A stretch of DNA of 25,049 nt from an uncultured Verrucomicrobia subdivision 3 bacterium (GCA_903847285.1 CAINDH010000301.1:1-25049); one strand, 5' to 3'. Positions 9,138 to 17,485 are shown, numbered from the stretch's first letter. Notes: generated from the sequence alone by a model not told the origin. Numbers and translations: made by a program.

Positions 9138-10149
9138 GTTGCTGCTGCTCTTCTTGCTGGACGAAGTGGTCGATGTCCGGGTTCTCGAACGGCTGGAAAA
9201 TATAGGTGTTGAACATGGCCGCGCCGATATTGTTAAGCTTGATCTGCAGGTCGTCGAGATATTGGTGTAGACCGATAGCAAAGACTTCCTCGATGGTGTT
9301 GAATTGCAGTTCGGCGACGAGCCGCCCGGCCAGCTTTTCGGCTTCGTTGGAAAATTTTCCGTCCATCACCCCGGACAATCGGCGCAGGGCGTGGTTAAGT
9401 TCCACCACGCAAAACTCGACGGAGCGCGGGAAGTCTTCACTCAACAATAAAAAGTCCGCGACGTGGCTGGGATGGACATCCGCGCCGTAAGAGGATTTGT
9501 AGGCGTCCCACGCGCTGCACGAGCGAAGCACAGCGGCCCATTCGAGTGCATCGGTCTGGCTGATGCTGGCAGGAATGCCGTGGGTCGGCAGCGTGCTGTG
9601 GCGCACATCGAGGATACGCGTGGTCTTGTCGGCGCGCTCGATAAACTGGCCGACTTGCACGAACAGCCAGCCTTCATCATGAACCATCGTGGCGTTGATG
9701 ATGCCGATGAGGTGGAGCGAAGCAGATTTTATTTCCTGAAAAAATTCGCTGGGGCTGCGGTCCCACATCAGGCGCGCTTGTGGTGAGCGGAGGAAAAGAT
9801 AGCTGCGGTTCAATTCCTCCCAGAGTTCGAGCGTGATCTGATCGCGCACCATGCGGGCATTTTCGCGCGCGGAACAGATACACTGGAAAATGGAATTGGG
9901 ATTCTCCGGCTGGAACACGAGAAATTCCGTGACGGACTGGCCGTTGGCGTGCGGATGCGATTTGAAGAACGCTTCCTCGTCGCCGGTGGCCTGCACGACA
10001 GGCTTCCAATAGGCGGCGAGCTGTTCTTCGTCAAGGCTCCTCATATCGAGAAGGAGCTGCAGGTTCACGTCCACAATGCGCGCGATGTTCTCGGCGCGCT
10101 CGATGTAACGAGCCATCCAGTAAAGTGAGTTGGCAACGCGGCTTAGCAT
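9109..10149 (-). CDS. Alpha-E domain protein (DUF403), stand-alone
   Basis: A 346-residue, predicted all-helical soluble protein. It opens with MLSRVANSLYWMARYIERAE, the conserved alpha-E start, which also appears in the middle of the 868-residue fusion (LADNFYWLGRYSERAD). The body is a set of long amphipathic helices with conserved acidic/aromatic motifs, and no catalytic triad is apparent. In other genomes this domain occurs next to or fused with permuted ATP-grasp domains, and it is thought to bind or present the product or substrate of the ligase. The C-terminal tail (EEQQQQ then SAIGNRKS) is low-complexity and comes from CAG/CAA codons running into the heptamer repeat, so it is unlikely to be functional. 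The start lies 94 nt after the ATP-grasp stop. Confidence 0.9.
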   Translation of the reverse strand: MLSRVANSLYWMARYIERAENIARIVDVNLQLLLDMRSLDEEQLAAYWKPVVQATGDEEAFFKSHPHANGQSVTEFLVFQPENPNSIFQCICSARENARMVRDQITLELWEELNRSYLFLRSPQARLMWDRSPSEFFQEIKSASLHLIGIINATMVHDEGWLFVQVGQFIERADKTTRILDVRHSTLPTHGIPASISQTDALEWAAVLRSCSAWDAYKSSYGADVHPSHVADFLLLSEDFPRSVEFCVVELNHALRRLSGVMDGKFSNEAEKLAGRLVAELQFNTIEEVFAIGLHQYLDDLQIKLNNIGAAMFNTYIFQPFENPDIDHFVQQEEQQQQSAIGNRKS

Positions 10150-10243
10150 TTGGAAATTTTAGATTCTGGATTTGAAAAACAATTCAAACTGGGCGCAAAA
10201 AAAGAATCGGCACGCCAGACTCCGCACCCCGCAATTTTTTGGG

Positions 10244-11716
10244 TTATTCATCTCCGTATAAAACCCAGGTATCCTTGCTGCCGCCGCCTTGCGAGGAATT
10301 GACGACGAGCGAGCCTTTCCGCAACGCCACGCGTGTGAGGCCGCCCGGAATAATGACCGTTTTCTCGCCGCACAGAATAAATGGGCGCAGGTCAACGTGT
10401 CGGCCTTCGAAGCCGTCGCCCACAAACGTCGGGTGCGTCGAAAGCGAAATCATCGGCTGCGCGATGTAGTTTCGCGGTTCGGCGATGATCAACTGTCGAA
10501 ATTTTTCAATCTCTTCCTTGGAAGCCTTTGGCCCCATCAACATTCCGTAACCGCCGGATTCATTGGCTGCCTTGACTACAAGCTTTTCCAGATTGGCGAG
10601 GATGTATTTCAAATCCTCTTCCTCGCTGGCGAGATACGTCGGCACGTTCGGCAGAATCGGTTTCTGGTCGAGGTAGTATTCAATCATGCGCGGCACGAAA
10701 TAATAAACCACCTTGTCATCCGCGATGCCCGTGCCGATAGAGTTAGCCAGCGAAACATTTCCCGCGCGATACGCCCGCACCAAGCCCGGCACGCCGAGCA
10801 TGGAATCTTTACGGAACACCGTCGGGTCAATGAAATCATCGTCAATGCGCCGGTAAATCACGTGCACCGGCTTCAAACCTTTCGTTGTGCGCATGAAAAC
10901 GCGGTCATCGCGCACCAGCAAATCACGCCCCTCCACAATCTCGATGCCCATTTGCCGCGCCAGATAAGTATGCTCGAAGTAAGCCGAGTTGTGCGCGCCG
11001 GGCGTGAGCAATACTACCGTCGGCTCCGCGACACCTGCAGGAGCGATATGCTCCATCGCCTTCAACAACTCCTGAGGATAATGCTCCACCGAACGCACGC
11101 CGGTATTCTCAAACACCCCGCGAAACGCCCGCTTCATCGCTCGCCGGTTCTCCAAGACATAGCTCACGCCACTTGGACAACGGCCATTGTCTTCAAGGAC
11201 CATGTAGTTCCCCTGATCATCACGAATCAAATCCGTTCCGCAGATGTGGATATAAATGTCTTTCGGCACAGCGAAGTTCACGAACTCGCGCCGAAAATGT
11301 TTTCCCGAGAGAATATAGTGTGCGGGAATCACGCCATCCTTGATGATCTTCTGGTCGTGATAAATATCGTGCAGAAAAAGATTCAGCGCCGTGACCCGCT
11401 GCACGAGGCCGCGCTCGATGAGCTCCCATTCTTTAGCCGGGATGATGCGAGGAACCATATCGAAGGGGAAAATCTTTTCCGCACCCTGCGCGTTGCCATA
11501 GACGTTGAACGTCACGCCCTGACGGAGAAAGGCGAGGTCAGCCGCCGTGCGCTTCGCCTGAAAATCCTCAGGCGAAATATGGCCAAACGCTTCCTGCAGC
11601 TGGCGGTAGTGGCCAAACGGAACGCCTTCGCGCCCGAACATTTCATCGAAAAATCCATTGCTACCCGCATCGCGGAGCAACAGGCGGGCTGGTTCGGTTT
11701 TAGCCAGAGCGGTCAT
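10244..11716 (-). CDS. Circularly permuted type-2 ATP-grasp protein, stand-alone
   Basis: A 490-residue soluble protein of usual family length (old DUF404/DUF407). Visible motifs are [13 protein letters not shown] (63-75), [20 protein letters not shown] (171-190), [20 protein letters not shown] (234-253), [20 protein letters not shown] (288-307) and [19 protein letters not shown] (379-397), with the C-terminal [10 protein letters not shown]. The lysine, glycine-rich loop and acidic metal-binding cluster are all present, so it should be a competent ATP-dependent carboxylate-amine ligase. The two ligated substrates are unknown. It is the first gene of the six-gene block and has 137 nt of non-coding DNA upstream, the most likely place for the block's promoter. 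It is a paralogue of the N-terminal half of the 868-residue fusion. Confidence 0.93.
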   Translation of the reverse strand: MTALAKTEPARLLLRDAGSNGFFDEMFGREGVPFGHYRQLQEAFGHISPEDFQAKRTAADLAFLRQGVTFNVYGNAQGAEKIFPFDMVPRIIPAKEWELIERGLVQRVTALNLFLHDIYHDQKIIKDGVIPAHYILSGKHFRREFVNFAVPKDIYIHICGTDLIRDDQGNYMVLEDNGRCPSGVSYVLENRRAMKRAFRGVFENTGVRSVEHYPQELLKAMEHIAPAGVAEPTVVLLTPGAHNSAYFEHTYLARQMGIEIVEGRDLLVRDDRVFMRTTKGLKPVHVIYRRIDDDFIDPTVFRKDSMLGVPGLVRAYRAGNVSLANSIGTGIADDKVVYYFVPRMIEYYLDQKPILPNVPTYLASEEEDLKYILANLEKLVVKAANESGGYGMLMGPKASKEEIEKFRQLIIAEPRNYIAQPMISLSTHPTFVGDGFEGRHVDLRPFILCGEKTVIIPGGLTRVALRKGSLVVNSSQGGGSKDTWVLYGDE

Positions 11717-11853
11717 TTTGATTCAGGTTAATCGAGTGGTTCCAAGTTTTCACCACGCCAATACTGTGCAAAAACAGTCACTAGCCGTGCGTTAGCCATA
11801 TTAAGCAGCGCGTGTGCCAGCAGCAGAAAACTGACTCAAAATTTTCGAACCGA

Positions 11854-13218
11854 CTATGAATGTTGCTGAATGAGATACCGCTTGAACATATCATAGTCCG
11901 CACCCATCCGGTCGAAATCTTCCGTCAATTTCAGCGACGCGAGCATGTTGGCCGGAACGTCCGGTTCCCAGCCGACTACCTTCTGCACCTCGACGGGAAA
12001 CTTCGCCGGGTTGGCGGTCTCGACGATGACAGCGGGCGAGTTGCCGAGCGGTTCTACCGCAGTCCAATCCTGAAAACCCTGCCAAGCGACGGAGCCATGC
12101 GGTTCCAAGAGCAGTTGAAAGTTGTTCCAAACTTCCCGCACACCGGCGACGGTGCGCTCATCCGAAATCGAAGTCGAAAAAATATCCCGGCGCATCGCGG
12201 CGAGGTCGGGCAGCTTGTTGATCTTGCCCGTCTCGTCCATCTGTCCGCCGTAAACCGCCACCAGCCGCGCGAGATTGCTCGGATGGCCAACGTTCATGGC
12301 GTTCGAGAGCGAATTACGTGATGGAGCAATTTTCTGGTAGTTGCCCGTCGCCAGAAATTTCGGGAATGCGTCGTTGTCGTTGACGGACGCGATGATCTTT
12401 TTCACCGGCAAACCCATCTCGCGCGCGACGACCGCGCCCATCATGTCGCCGAAATTGCCGCTGGGAATCGAGAACACGACCGGCTCGCCCGCTTGCGCGA
12501 CTCGTGAGGCGGCGTAGAAATAATAAACGCTCTGCGGCAGCAAACGCCCGATGTTGATGGAGTTCGCGGACGACAGCGGAATGTGCGCGAGGTCGGGATC
12601 GGCAAACGCGCGTTTCACCATTGCCTGGCAGTCGTCGAACTTGCCGTCAATCGCCACGGTGCGGACGTTGTCCTTGAGCGTGGTCATCAGCTTGCGCTGG
12701 CTCTCGCTCACTTCGTCCGCCGGAAAGAGCACGATGACGCGCACACCGGGAATCTTGTGGAATGCGTGCGCCACCGCCGCGCCGGTATCGCCGCTCGTCG
12801 CAGTGAGGATGGTGAGTTGCTTGCCGTCTTCGCGGAGAAAACGTCCAAACATCCGCGCCATCATCTGCGCCGCGAAATCCTTGAACGACGCCGTCGGCCC
12901 CTGATCCAAGCGCATCAGAAAAACGCGGACGTGGATGATCTCCAGCGGCACGGGAAAGTTGTATGCCTCGTGACACATCTTTGCGAGGACGTCGGACGGA
13001 ACGATGCCGTCGGTGAATTTCGACAGCACGCGAAACGCAATCTCGTGATACGGCAAGCGGGCAAACGCCGCTATCTCATCCGGCGTGAGCTTGGGAAATT
13101 TCTCAGGGAAATAAAGTCCGCGATCCGGCGCTTGACCGGCGAGCAATGCCTCGCGCAGGTTGACTGCGGGCGATTGACCGTTGGTGCTGCGAAAAAGAAG
13201 CTGGCCCATATTATTCAA
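11854..13218 (-). CDS. thrC: Threonine synthase
   Basis: It converts O-phospho-L-homoserine to L-threonine using pyridoxal phosphate. The 454 residues fit the longer threonine-synthase class. The PLP lysine is Lys113 in GPTASFKDFAAQMM; the phosphate-loop region TATSGDTGAAVAHAF (about 139-153) and SIPSGNFGDMMGA are clear. The N-terminus (RSTNGQSPAVNLREALL, GLYFPEKFP) is typical. The ORF overlaps the hom stop by 8 nt, and the alternative Met4 (MGQLLF) would start at 13209, one base past the hom stop. Either way hom and thrC form a coupled pair. The 137-nt gap after this gene separates it from the ATP-grasp block. I see no attenuator with a leader peptide rich in Thr codons. Confidence 0.96.
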   Translation of the reverse strand: MNNMGQLLFRSTNGQSPAVNLREALLAGQAPDRGLYFPEKFPKLTPDEIAAFARLPYHEIAFRVLSKFTDGIVPSDVLAKMCHEAYNFPVPLEIIHVRVFLMRLDQGPTASFKDFAAQMMARMFGRFLREDGKQLTILTATSGDTGAAVAHAFHKIPGVRVIVLFPADEVSESQRKLMTTLKDNVRTVAIDGKFDDCQAMVKRAFADPDLAHIPLSSANSINIGRLLPQSVYYFYAASRVAQAGEPVVFSIPSGNFGDMMGAVVAREMGLPVKKIIASVNDNDAFPKFLATGNYQKIAPSRNSLSNAMNVGHPSNLARLVAVYGGQMDETGKINKLPDLAAMRRDIFSTSISDERTVAGVREVWNNFQLLLEPHGSVAWQGFQDWTAVEPLGNSPAVIVETANPAKFPVEVQKVVGWEPDVPANMLASLKLTEDFDRMGADYDMFKRYLIQQHS

Positions 13219-14515
13219 AACTTTCCACGCGGATCATCACCGGCTTGCCCGTGACCGTGGGGAGCTTCGCGATCTTCGCGAGTGCTTTCATCGCCGCGCC
13301 GTTGGTGGCGTAGTGCAGCATGAAAATCAGCGGCACGCTCTTGCCTTCATGACCTTCCGGCTGGATGACGGATGAAATGCCGATGTTCGATTCGCCGAAG
13401 ATGGTCGCGATGCGCGCCAGCACGCCGGGTTTATCCACAACGTTCAGGCGGACGAAATACTGCGAGGTGACTTCTTCAATCGGCGCGACGGCCCCGGAAC
13501 ATTCATGCGGCACGAATGCGGGCAAACGATTCTTCGCACCAGATTTCAAATCAAGAACCGCATCGCCGATGTCGCTCAAAACCGCGCTAGCCGTGGCGTC
13601 TTTGCCTGCGCCGCGTCCGTAGAACAATGAATCGCCCACCACATCGCCGCGCACGAAGACGGCGTTGAACACACCGTTCACGCTAGCGAGGACGTGCGAA
13701 TTCGGCACGAGTGTCGGATAAACGGAAACTTGCACGCGACAGTTGCCTTCCAGTTTTTTCACCGTGCCGAGCAGCTTGATGGTGTAGCCGAGCTCGCCCG
13801 CGAACTTGATGTCCAACGCGCTGATGTGGCGGATGCCTTCGACGTGGATTTTTTTTGGGTTGATCCAGAAGCCATGCGCGAGCGAGGCAAGGATGCCGGT
13901 CTTGTGCGCGGCATCGTGGCCATCAATGTCCAGGTCCGGCGGCGTCTCAGCGTAACCAAGGCGTTGTGCGTCTGCGAGCACCGTGCCGAAATCCGCCCCC
14001 TCGAGCTTCATGCGCGTGAGGATGTAATTGCATGTCCCATTGACGATGCCGTAAAGCGCGTTGATGCGGTTGCCGACAAAGCCTTCACGCAATGCCTTGA
14101 TGATGGGGATGCCGCCGGCGACGCTCGCTTCGTAATAAAGATTGGTGCCGTGTTTTTTTGCGGCGGCAAAAAGTTCCTCGCCGTGCGCGGAGAGCAGCGC
14201 CTTGTTCGCGGTGATGACCGGCTTGCCGAGTTTCAGCGCCGCGAGGATGGCCTCGCGCGCGATGGTCGTGCCGCCGATGAGTTCCGCGACGAGTTCCACC
14301 TGAGGATCGAAGACGACTTCCCGCCAGTCGGTGGTGAGCAAAGTTTTTGGAATCTTGGCCGCGCGAACTTTTTTGAGGTCGCGCACGGCCACGCGATGCA
14401 CGGCCACCTTCACGCCGAGACGTGAGGCGACGAGTGCTCCGTTCCGCTGGAGCGCGTCATAAACGCCGCTGCCAACCGTGCCACCGCCGATGATTCCGAG
14501 GTTTACCTGCTGCAT
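13211..14515 (-). CDS. hom: Homoserine dehydrogenase (with C-terminal ACT domain)
   Basis: It reduces aspartate-4-semialdehyde to homoserine with NAD(P)H, the branch point to threonine and methionine. The 434 residues match the monofunctional type. The Rossmann motif GIIGGGTVGSGV is at 8-19, the substrate/catalytic segment DLDIDGHDAAHKTGILA is at 194-210 with Lys205 as the catalytic lysine, and TANKALLSAHG is at 102-112. A C-terminal ACT domain from about 353 (FVRLNVVDKPGVLARIATIF) implies threonine feedback control. It is followed by thrC with an 8-nt overlap and preceded, 104 nt away, by the GAF-domain gene on the same strand. There is no strong Shine-Dalgarno site before the ATG. Confidence 0.96.
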   Translation of the reverse strand: MQQVNLGIIGGGTVGSGVYDALQRNGALVASRLGVKVAVHRVAVRDLKKVRAAKIPKTLLTTDWREVVFDPQVELVAELIGGTTIAREAILAALKLGKPVITANKALLSAHGEELFAAAKKHGTNLYYEASVAGGIPIIKALREGFVGNRINALYGIVNGTCNYILTRMKLEGADFGTVLADAQRLGYAETPPDLDIDGHDAAHKTGILASLAHGFWINPKKIHVEGIRHISALDIKFAGELGYTIKLLGTVKKLEGNCRVQVSVYPTLVPNSHVLASVNGVFNAVFVRGDVVGDSLFYGRGAGKDATASAVLSDIGDAVLDLKSGAKNRLPAFVPHECSGAVAPIEEVTSQYFVRLNVVDKPGVLARIATIFGESNIGISSVIQPEGHEGKSVPLIFMLHYATNGAAMKALAKIAKLPTVTGKPVMIRVESFE

Positions 14516-14619
14516 AATCAGGCGTGCAGCTTGCCGTGAAACGAAGCAGCGGACAATTTAATTTTGAAAACGCCCAGGCATCGACCTCTTGAATCCACGA
14601 GTTTCCAGCAGCAGCCATG

Positions 14620-15330
14620 TCACTTTTTACCAAAAATCTCGTCAGAGGTAAGATCGGGGAAATAAGTCTTCACACAGTCTGGAAAGTAAGTGTGTGTGAA
14701 GCTGGCATTTGAGTGCTGTTGAACATATTTTTCTACACGCTCCCAATAGCCTTTGTCATTACGGATATTTTTGCATCCGCAGCAAATCGGCAGCATACCG
14801 GACAATGTTTTCACGCGCTCGATTTCCCCAACGAGCTGGTTGGAGACACGCCGTAGCTCCAAAGTGGTCATCACCATCTTGGCGAGCGATTGCAGAATTT
14901 CTTTCTGGCTATCATCAATTTTGCGAGGCGCCCGATCAATCACGCATAACGAACCGAGGCCAAATCCATCGGGCGTCACTAATGGCGAACCGGCATAAAA
15001 GCGGATGCTCGGATCACCAATGACCAGGGCATTGTCCGCAAACCGCGAGTCTTTAGTGGCATCTTCCACTGCCAAAACGTTGCGTTGCTGCATCGTGTAG
15101 GCGCAAAACGCCAAGTCGCGGGAAGTTTCTGACGCCGCCAGCCCGACTTTGGACTTGAACCATTGCCGGTCTTCATCCACCAGCGAAATCAAAGCAATCG
15201 GAGTCTTGAAAATATACGAAGCAACCTTGACGATTTCATCAAAGGCCTGCTCGGCCACCGTGTCGAGCACCTGATAGCGACGTAGGGCAGACATTCGGAG
15301 AGATTCGTCTTTTGGAATGGGGGCTTTCAT
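14620..15330 (-). CDS. GAF-domain sensory protein with C-terminal Cys motif
   Basis: A 236-residue cytoplasmic protein. Residues about 15-160 form a GAF domain of the kind found in signalling proteins ([59 protein letters not shown]). A helical linker (150-178) leads to [17 protein letters not shown] (180-196) and ends with Cys219 in [10 protein letters not shown]. That tail is a recurrent module at the ends of PAS/GAF and response-regulator proteins, and its Cys residues (183, 184, 186, 219) might bind metal. There is no kinase, GGDEF or output domain, so it is a sensor without a visible effector. It is divergent from the isomerase gene and 104 nt upstream of hom. A link to amino-acid synthesis is not supported. 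Confidence 0.85.
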   Translation of the reverse strand: MKAPIPKDESLRMSALRRYQVLDTVAEQAFDEIVKVASYIFKTPIALISLVDEDRQWFKSKVGLAASETSRDLAFCAYTMQQRNVLAVEDATKDSRFADNALVIGDPSIRFYAGSPLVTPDGFGLGSLCVIDRAPRKIDDSQKEILQSLAKMVMTTLELRRVSNQLVGEIERVKTLSGMLPICCGCKNIRNDKGYWERVEKYVQQHSNASFTHTYFPDCVKTYFPDLTSDEIFGKK

Positions 15331-15463
15331 TCAGTGCGCGAAATGTGCCACAGATTTTTGCCGAGAGTCAATGCGCTTGGCGCAACTGATTTTTTCTTTG
15401 GCATCACGAATTGACCTCGCGCCAAGCTCTGGCAGAATCGCTGGACAAAAAATTTCAAAAAAT

Positions 15464-16498
15464 ATGCCGCGCACCGTCACTCTCTTCACCGGACAATGGG
15501 CCGATCTTTCCCTCGCACAACTCCTCCCGCTCGTCAAAAAAATGGGCTACGACGGCGTGGAACTCGCCTGCTGGGGTGATCATTTTGAATTGGACCGCGC
15601 GCTCAGCGAACCCGATTACTGCAAAAAGAAATGGGCGCTTCTCAAAAAGCACGGCCTCACCTGCCACGCCATTTCCTCGCACCTCGTCGGCCAAGCTATC
15701 TGCGATCTGATTGACGAACGCCACAAGGCCATACTCCCCACCGATGTCTGGGGCGACGGCAAACCCGAAGGCGTCCGCCAACGCGCCGCCGAGAAAATGA
15801 AACTCACCGCGAAGGCCGCCCGGAAATTTTTCGACGCCAAACCCGGCGCGAAGAAAGGCGAAACCGCTGTCGTCAACGGCTTCACCGGTTCTTCGATCTG
15901 GCACGCTCTCTATGCGTTTCCGCCGACGAGTCAGGATTTCTTGAACAAAGGTTTTTCCGATTTCGCCAAACGCTGGACACCGATCCTCGACGAGTTCGAC
16001 AAACACAACGTCAACTTCGCACTCGAAGTGCATCCCACGGAAATCGCGTTCGACATCGCCTCTGCCAAGCGCGCACTCGAAGCCGTGAAAAATCATCCGC
16101 GCTTCGGATTCAATTTTGACCCGTCGCACCTCGGCTATCAGGGCGTGAACTACGTAAAATTCATCCGCGAGTTCGGCAGCCGGATTTTCCACGCGCACAT
16201 GAAGGACGTGTGGTGGGGTCACGGCGACGGCACGGTCGGCGTGTTCGGCGGCCATACGGATTTCACTGATCCGCGCCGCTTCTGGGATTTCCGCTCGCTC
16301 GGCCACGGAGACATCAACTTCGAGGAGATCATCGTCGCGCTGAACGACGTAGGCTATCGCGGCCCGCTCTCGGTATAATGGGAAGACGGCCTCATGGACC
16401 GCATCCACGGCGCGACCGAGAGTTGCGCGTTCGTCCGCAAATTAGATTTTGCGCCGAACCAAGCGGCGTTTGATGCGGCGTTTTCCAAGAAGAAATAA
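15464..16498 (+). pseudogene. Sugar-phosphate isomerase/epimerase (TIM barrel) interrupted by an in-frame TAA
   Basis: The start is ATG at 15464 ([19 protein letters not shown]). The longer reading from 15317 adds 49 residues without family character. The first 304 codons encode a xylose-isomerase-like TIM barrel of the kind that interconverts sugars or sugar phosphates: metal-ligand candidates are Glu188 (FALEVHP), Asp219 (FNFDPSHLG) and His243/His245 (FHAHMKD). A TAA at 16376-16378 then stops translation after GYRGPLSV, but the same frame continues for 39 codons ([15 protein letters not shown]... to FDAAFSKKK) up to TAA at 16496-16498. Homologues read PLSVEWED here as I recall, so one G-to-T change (GAA to TAA) would explain it. 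The lost Glu is the expected fourth metal ligand, so the 304-residue product should be inactive. A sequencing error is the main alternative. Confidence 0.85.
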
Positions 16499-16503
16499 TT
16501 TTA

Positions 16504-16584
16504 GCCACGGATGAAACACGGATTGAACACGGAATTCCTCAAACACGATTTCTTATCCGTGTTTCATCCGTGAGAATCCGTGGC
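16504..16584. repeat. Long inverted repeat (hairpin) of the CCACGGATGAAACACGGAT type
   Basis: Positions 16506-16523 pair perfectly with 16555-16572 (18 bp, loop of 31 nt). The left end 16504-16512 can alternatively pair with 16576-16584, because the right arm carries an extra copy of ATCCGTGGC. The unit CACGGAT/ATCCGTG occurs several times within the element. It sits between the convergent isomerase and HEAGH genes, so it could act as a bidirectional transcription stop, although no proper T-run follows it. From memory, similar sequences are scattered between genes in verrucomicrobial genomes; this cannot be verified from one window. Confidence 0.8.
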
Positions 16585-16591
16585 AAAAAAT

Positions 16592-16636
16592 ATGAAACGC
16601 AAACTTCGTTACGGCATGGTCGGCGGCGGGAAATGA
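16592..16636 (+). pseudogene. 14-codon remnant of a second Gfo/Idh/MocA oxidoreductase start
   Basis: An ATG at 16592 opens MKRKLRYGMVGGGK and hits TGA at 16634. This is the N-terminus of the intact oxidoreductase at 22031 (MEKRKLRYGMVGGGQ), including the start of its nucleotide-binding glycine loop. The two copies share 36 identical bases (16595-16630 and 22037-22072), synonymous positions included, and then diverge completely. Nothing resembling the rest of an oxidoreductase follows, because the HEAGH gene begins on the other strand at 16653. It is either what is left of a deleted or relocated gene, or one end of a duplication made when the 5.4 kb between the copies arrived. It is non-coding in practice. 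Confidence 0.85.
16595..16630 (+). repeat. 36-bp direct repeat, left copy
   Basis: Identical to 22037-22072. It begins AAACGCAAACTTCGTTACGG and ends GGCGGCGGG. The base before and the base after each differ from the other copy. It marks the left edge of the accessory segment 16631-22036. Confidence 0.9.
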
Positions 16637-16652
16637 TTAGCAGCGGACGGGG

Positions 16653-17153
16653 TCACGCTGGACGCAGCCATAGTTTCATTTTTGGAAACGGCTCGACGCC
16701 AAGTTGGCGGGCTTGTTTTTCGTCATGCGTGAGGCCGATCCATTGCAGCATTGGCAGGGCGAGGTAGTAACCGGCAGCAAAGTTTTGCAGCAAAGATTGT
16801 GAGCCGCCGCGATAACCTTCGGCGTGAAACACCACTTCCGGCGACAGGCCAATGTGCCGCGCCGCCGCGTAGGACCAACTGATGGCCATCATTTCTTCCG
16901 CCGGATCGCCGCCCAAATCCGGGCCGCAAGTTTTCCGGTCGGCGGCAGTTTTTACGGCGAGGTGTCCGGCTTCATGCAGCAAGTCGCCGGGAAACTTGAG
17001 ATTCGCCGAATCATAAACCAGCACGCCCAACTCTACTTTGATTCCGGGCAACACGGTTTGGCCTTCGACCACCCCAGCGCGGGTTTCCAAGCCGATCTCG
17101 CGGAGAAAGGCGGTGATTTTTTCAATCAATTCAATTTTAGTTTCGGGATTCAT
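16653..17153 (-). CDS. HEAGH-motif putative zinc metalloprotein, uncharacterised
   Basis: I place the start at ATG 17153, giving 166 residues from MNPETKIELIEKITAF. The reading from 17228 adds 25 residues lacking a pattern. A GAGG about 13 nt upstream is one of the few Shine-Dalgarno-like motifs in the window. The central motif FPGDLLHEAGHLAV (55-68) contains His60-Glu-Ala-Gly-His64, a classic zinc-peptidase HExxH. DPAEEMMAISWSYAAARH (83-100) offers Glu86/Glu87 as a possible third ligand. There is no signal peptide or membrane segment. Conserved proteins with this LHEAGH layout occur in Bacteroidota/Verrucomicrobiota but lack an assigned function. It is divergent from the Nif11-like gene, so a shared regulatory region (17154-17266) is possible. 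Proteolytic activity is not established. Confidence 0.75.
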   Translation of the reverse strand: MNPETKIELIEKITAFLREIGLETRAGVVEGQTVLPGIKVELGVLVYDSANLKFPGDLLHEAGHLAVKTAADRKTCGPDLGGDPAEEMMAISWSYAAARHIGLSPEVVFHAEGYRGGSQSLLQNFAAGYYLALPMLQWIGLTHDEKQARQLGVEPFPKMKLWLRPA

Positions 17154-17266
17154 TCGCAACGTTGCCTCACTCGTAACATTCAAACGCATTGCTGCCAAGC
17201 CAGAAGGTTTTGGCGCGCAGACTTGCAATCATAAAACCGCCGAATCAAAATCTGCCCCATAATTTC

Positions 17267-17485
17267 ATGGATACCTCGACCCCATCCGAAAACTTGAAAC
17301 GCTTCGGCGAACTGGTGCTCGCCGACCGCGCGTTGCATGACCGGCTCCGCGCGACGGAAAATGTTTTTGCATTTGCGGAACTGGCCGTCCGGTTGGGAGC
17401 GGAACGGGGTTTGGTTTTCGACGAGGCGACGGTGCAAAATGCGGTGCAGGAAAAACGCCGCGAATGGCTGGAGCGGTGGATATGA
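17267..17485 (+). CDS. Nif11-like small protein (possible RiPP-type leader domain)
   Basis: 72 residues from ATG 17267 (MDTSTPSENLKRFGELVLAD). The longer form from 17189 adds 26 residues in the presumed promoter region. Residues 8-60 match the Nif11 pattern: a short helix, (F)xxxVxxDxxLxxRLxxxxNxxxFxxLAxxLG, then GLVFDEATVQNAV. Nif11 domains serve as leader peptides of many ribosomal peptide natural products, or stand alone. Here there is no Gly-Gly or similar cleavage site and no Cys/Ser/Thr-rich core after the domain. The C-terminus is QEKRREWLERWI, so if it is a substrate the modified residues are not obvious. The stop TGA overlaps the ATG of the sulfotransferase-like gene (ATGA at 17482-17485), which strongly suggests coupled expression. 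Confidence 0.72.
   Translation: MDTSTPSENLKRFGELVLADRALHDRLRATENVFAFAELAVRLGAERGLVFDEATVQNAVQEKRREWLERWI

Noticed and set aside
10289..11731. 480-residue open frame on the plus strand
   Set aside because: It lies fully antisense to the permuted ATP-grasp gene. Its product is rich in His/Arg/Val with no domain pattern, as expected from GC-rich codon-position bias. The minus-strand product is clearly conserved.
11763..11778. Small inverted repeat ACTGT-N6-ACAGT between thrC and the ATP-grasp gene, considered as an operator
   Set aside because: A 5-bp arm is expected by chance in a gap of this size, and there is no regulator gene nearby to support it.
14458..14618. 53-codon small ORF on the minus strand ahead of and overlapping hom, considered as a threonine-attenuator leader peptide
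   Set aside because: It has only two Thr codons and no run of Thr or Ile, overlaps the hom coding start, and is not followed by a terminator hairpin.
15372..15384. TGCGC-N3-GCGCA inverted repeat in the divergent GAF/isomerase gap, considered as an operator
   Set aside because: Five-base arms of G and C are common in this GC-rich sequence, and no matching promoter elements align with it.
15455..16408. 317-residue open frame on the minus strand
   Set aside because: Antisense shadow of the isomerase-like gene. The product has no recognisable motif. It is notable only because it is uninterrupted while the true gene carries a stop.
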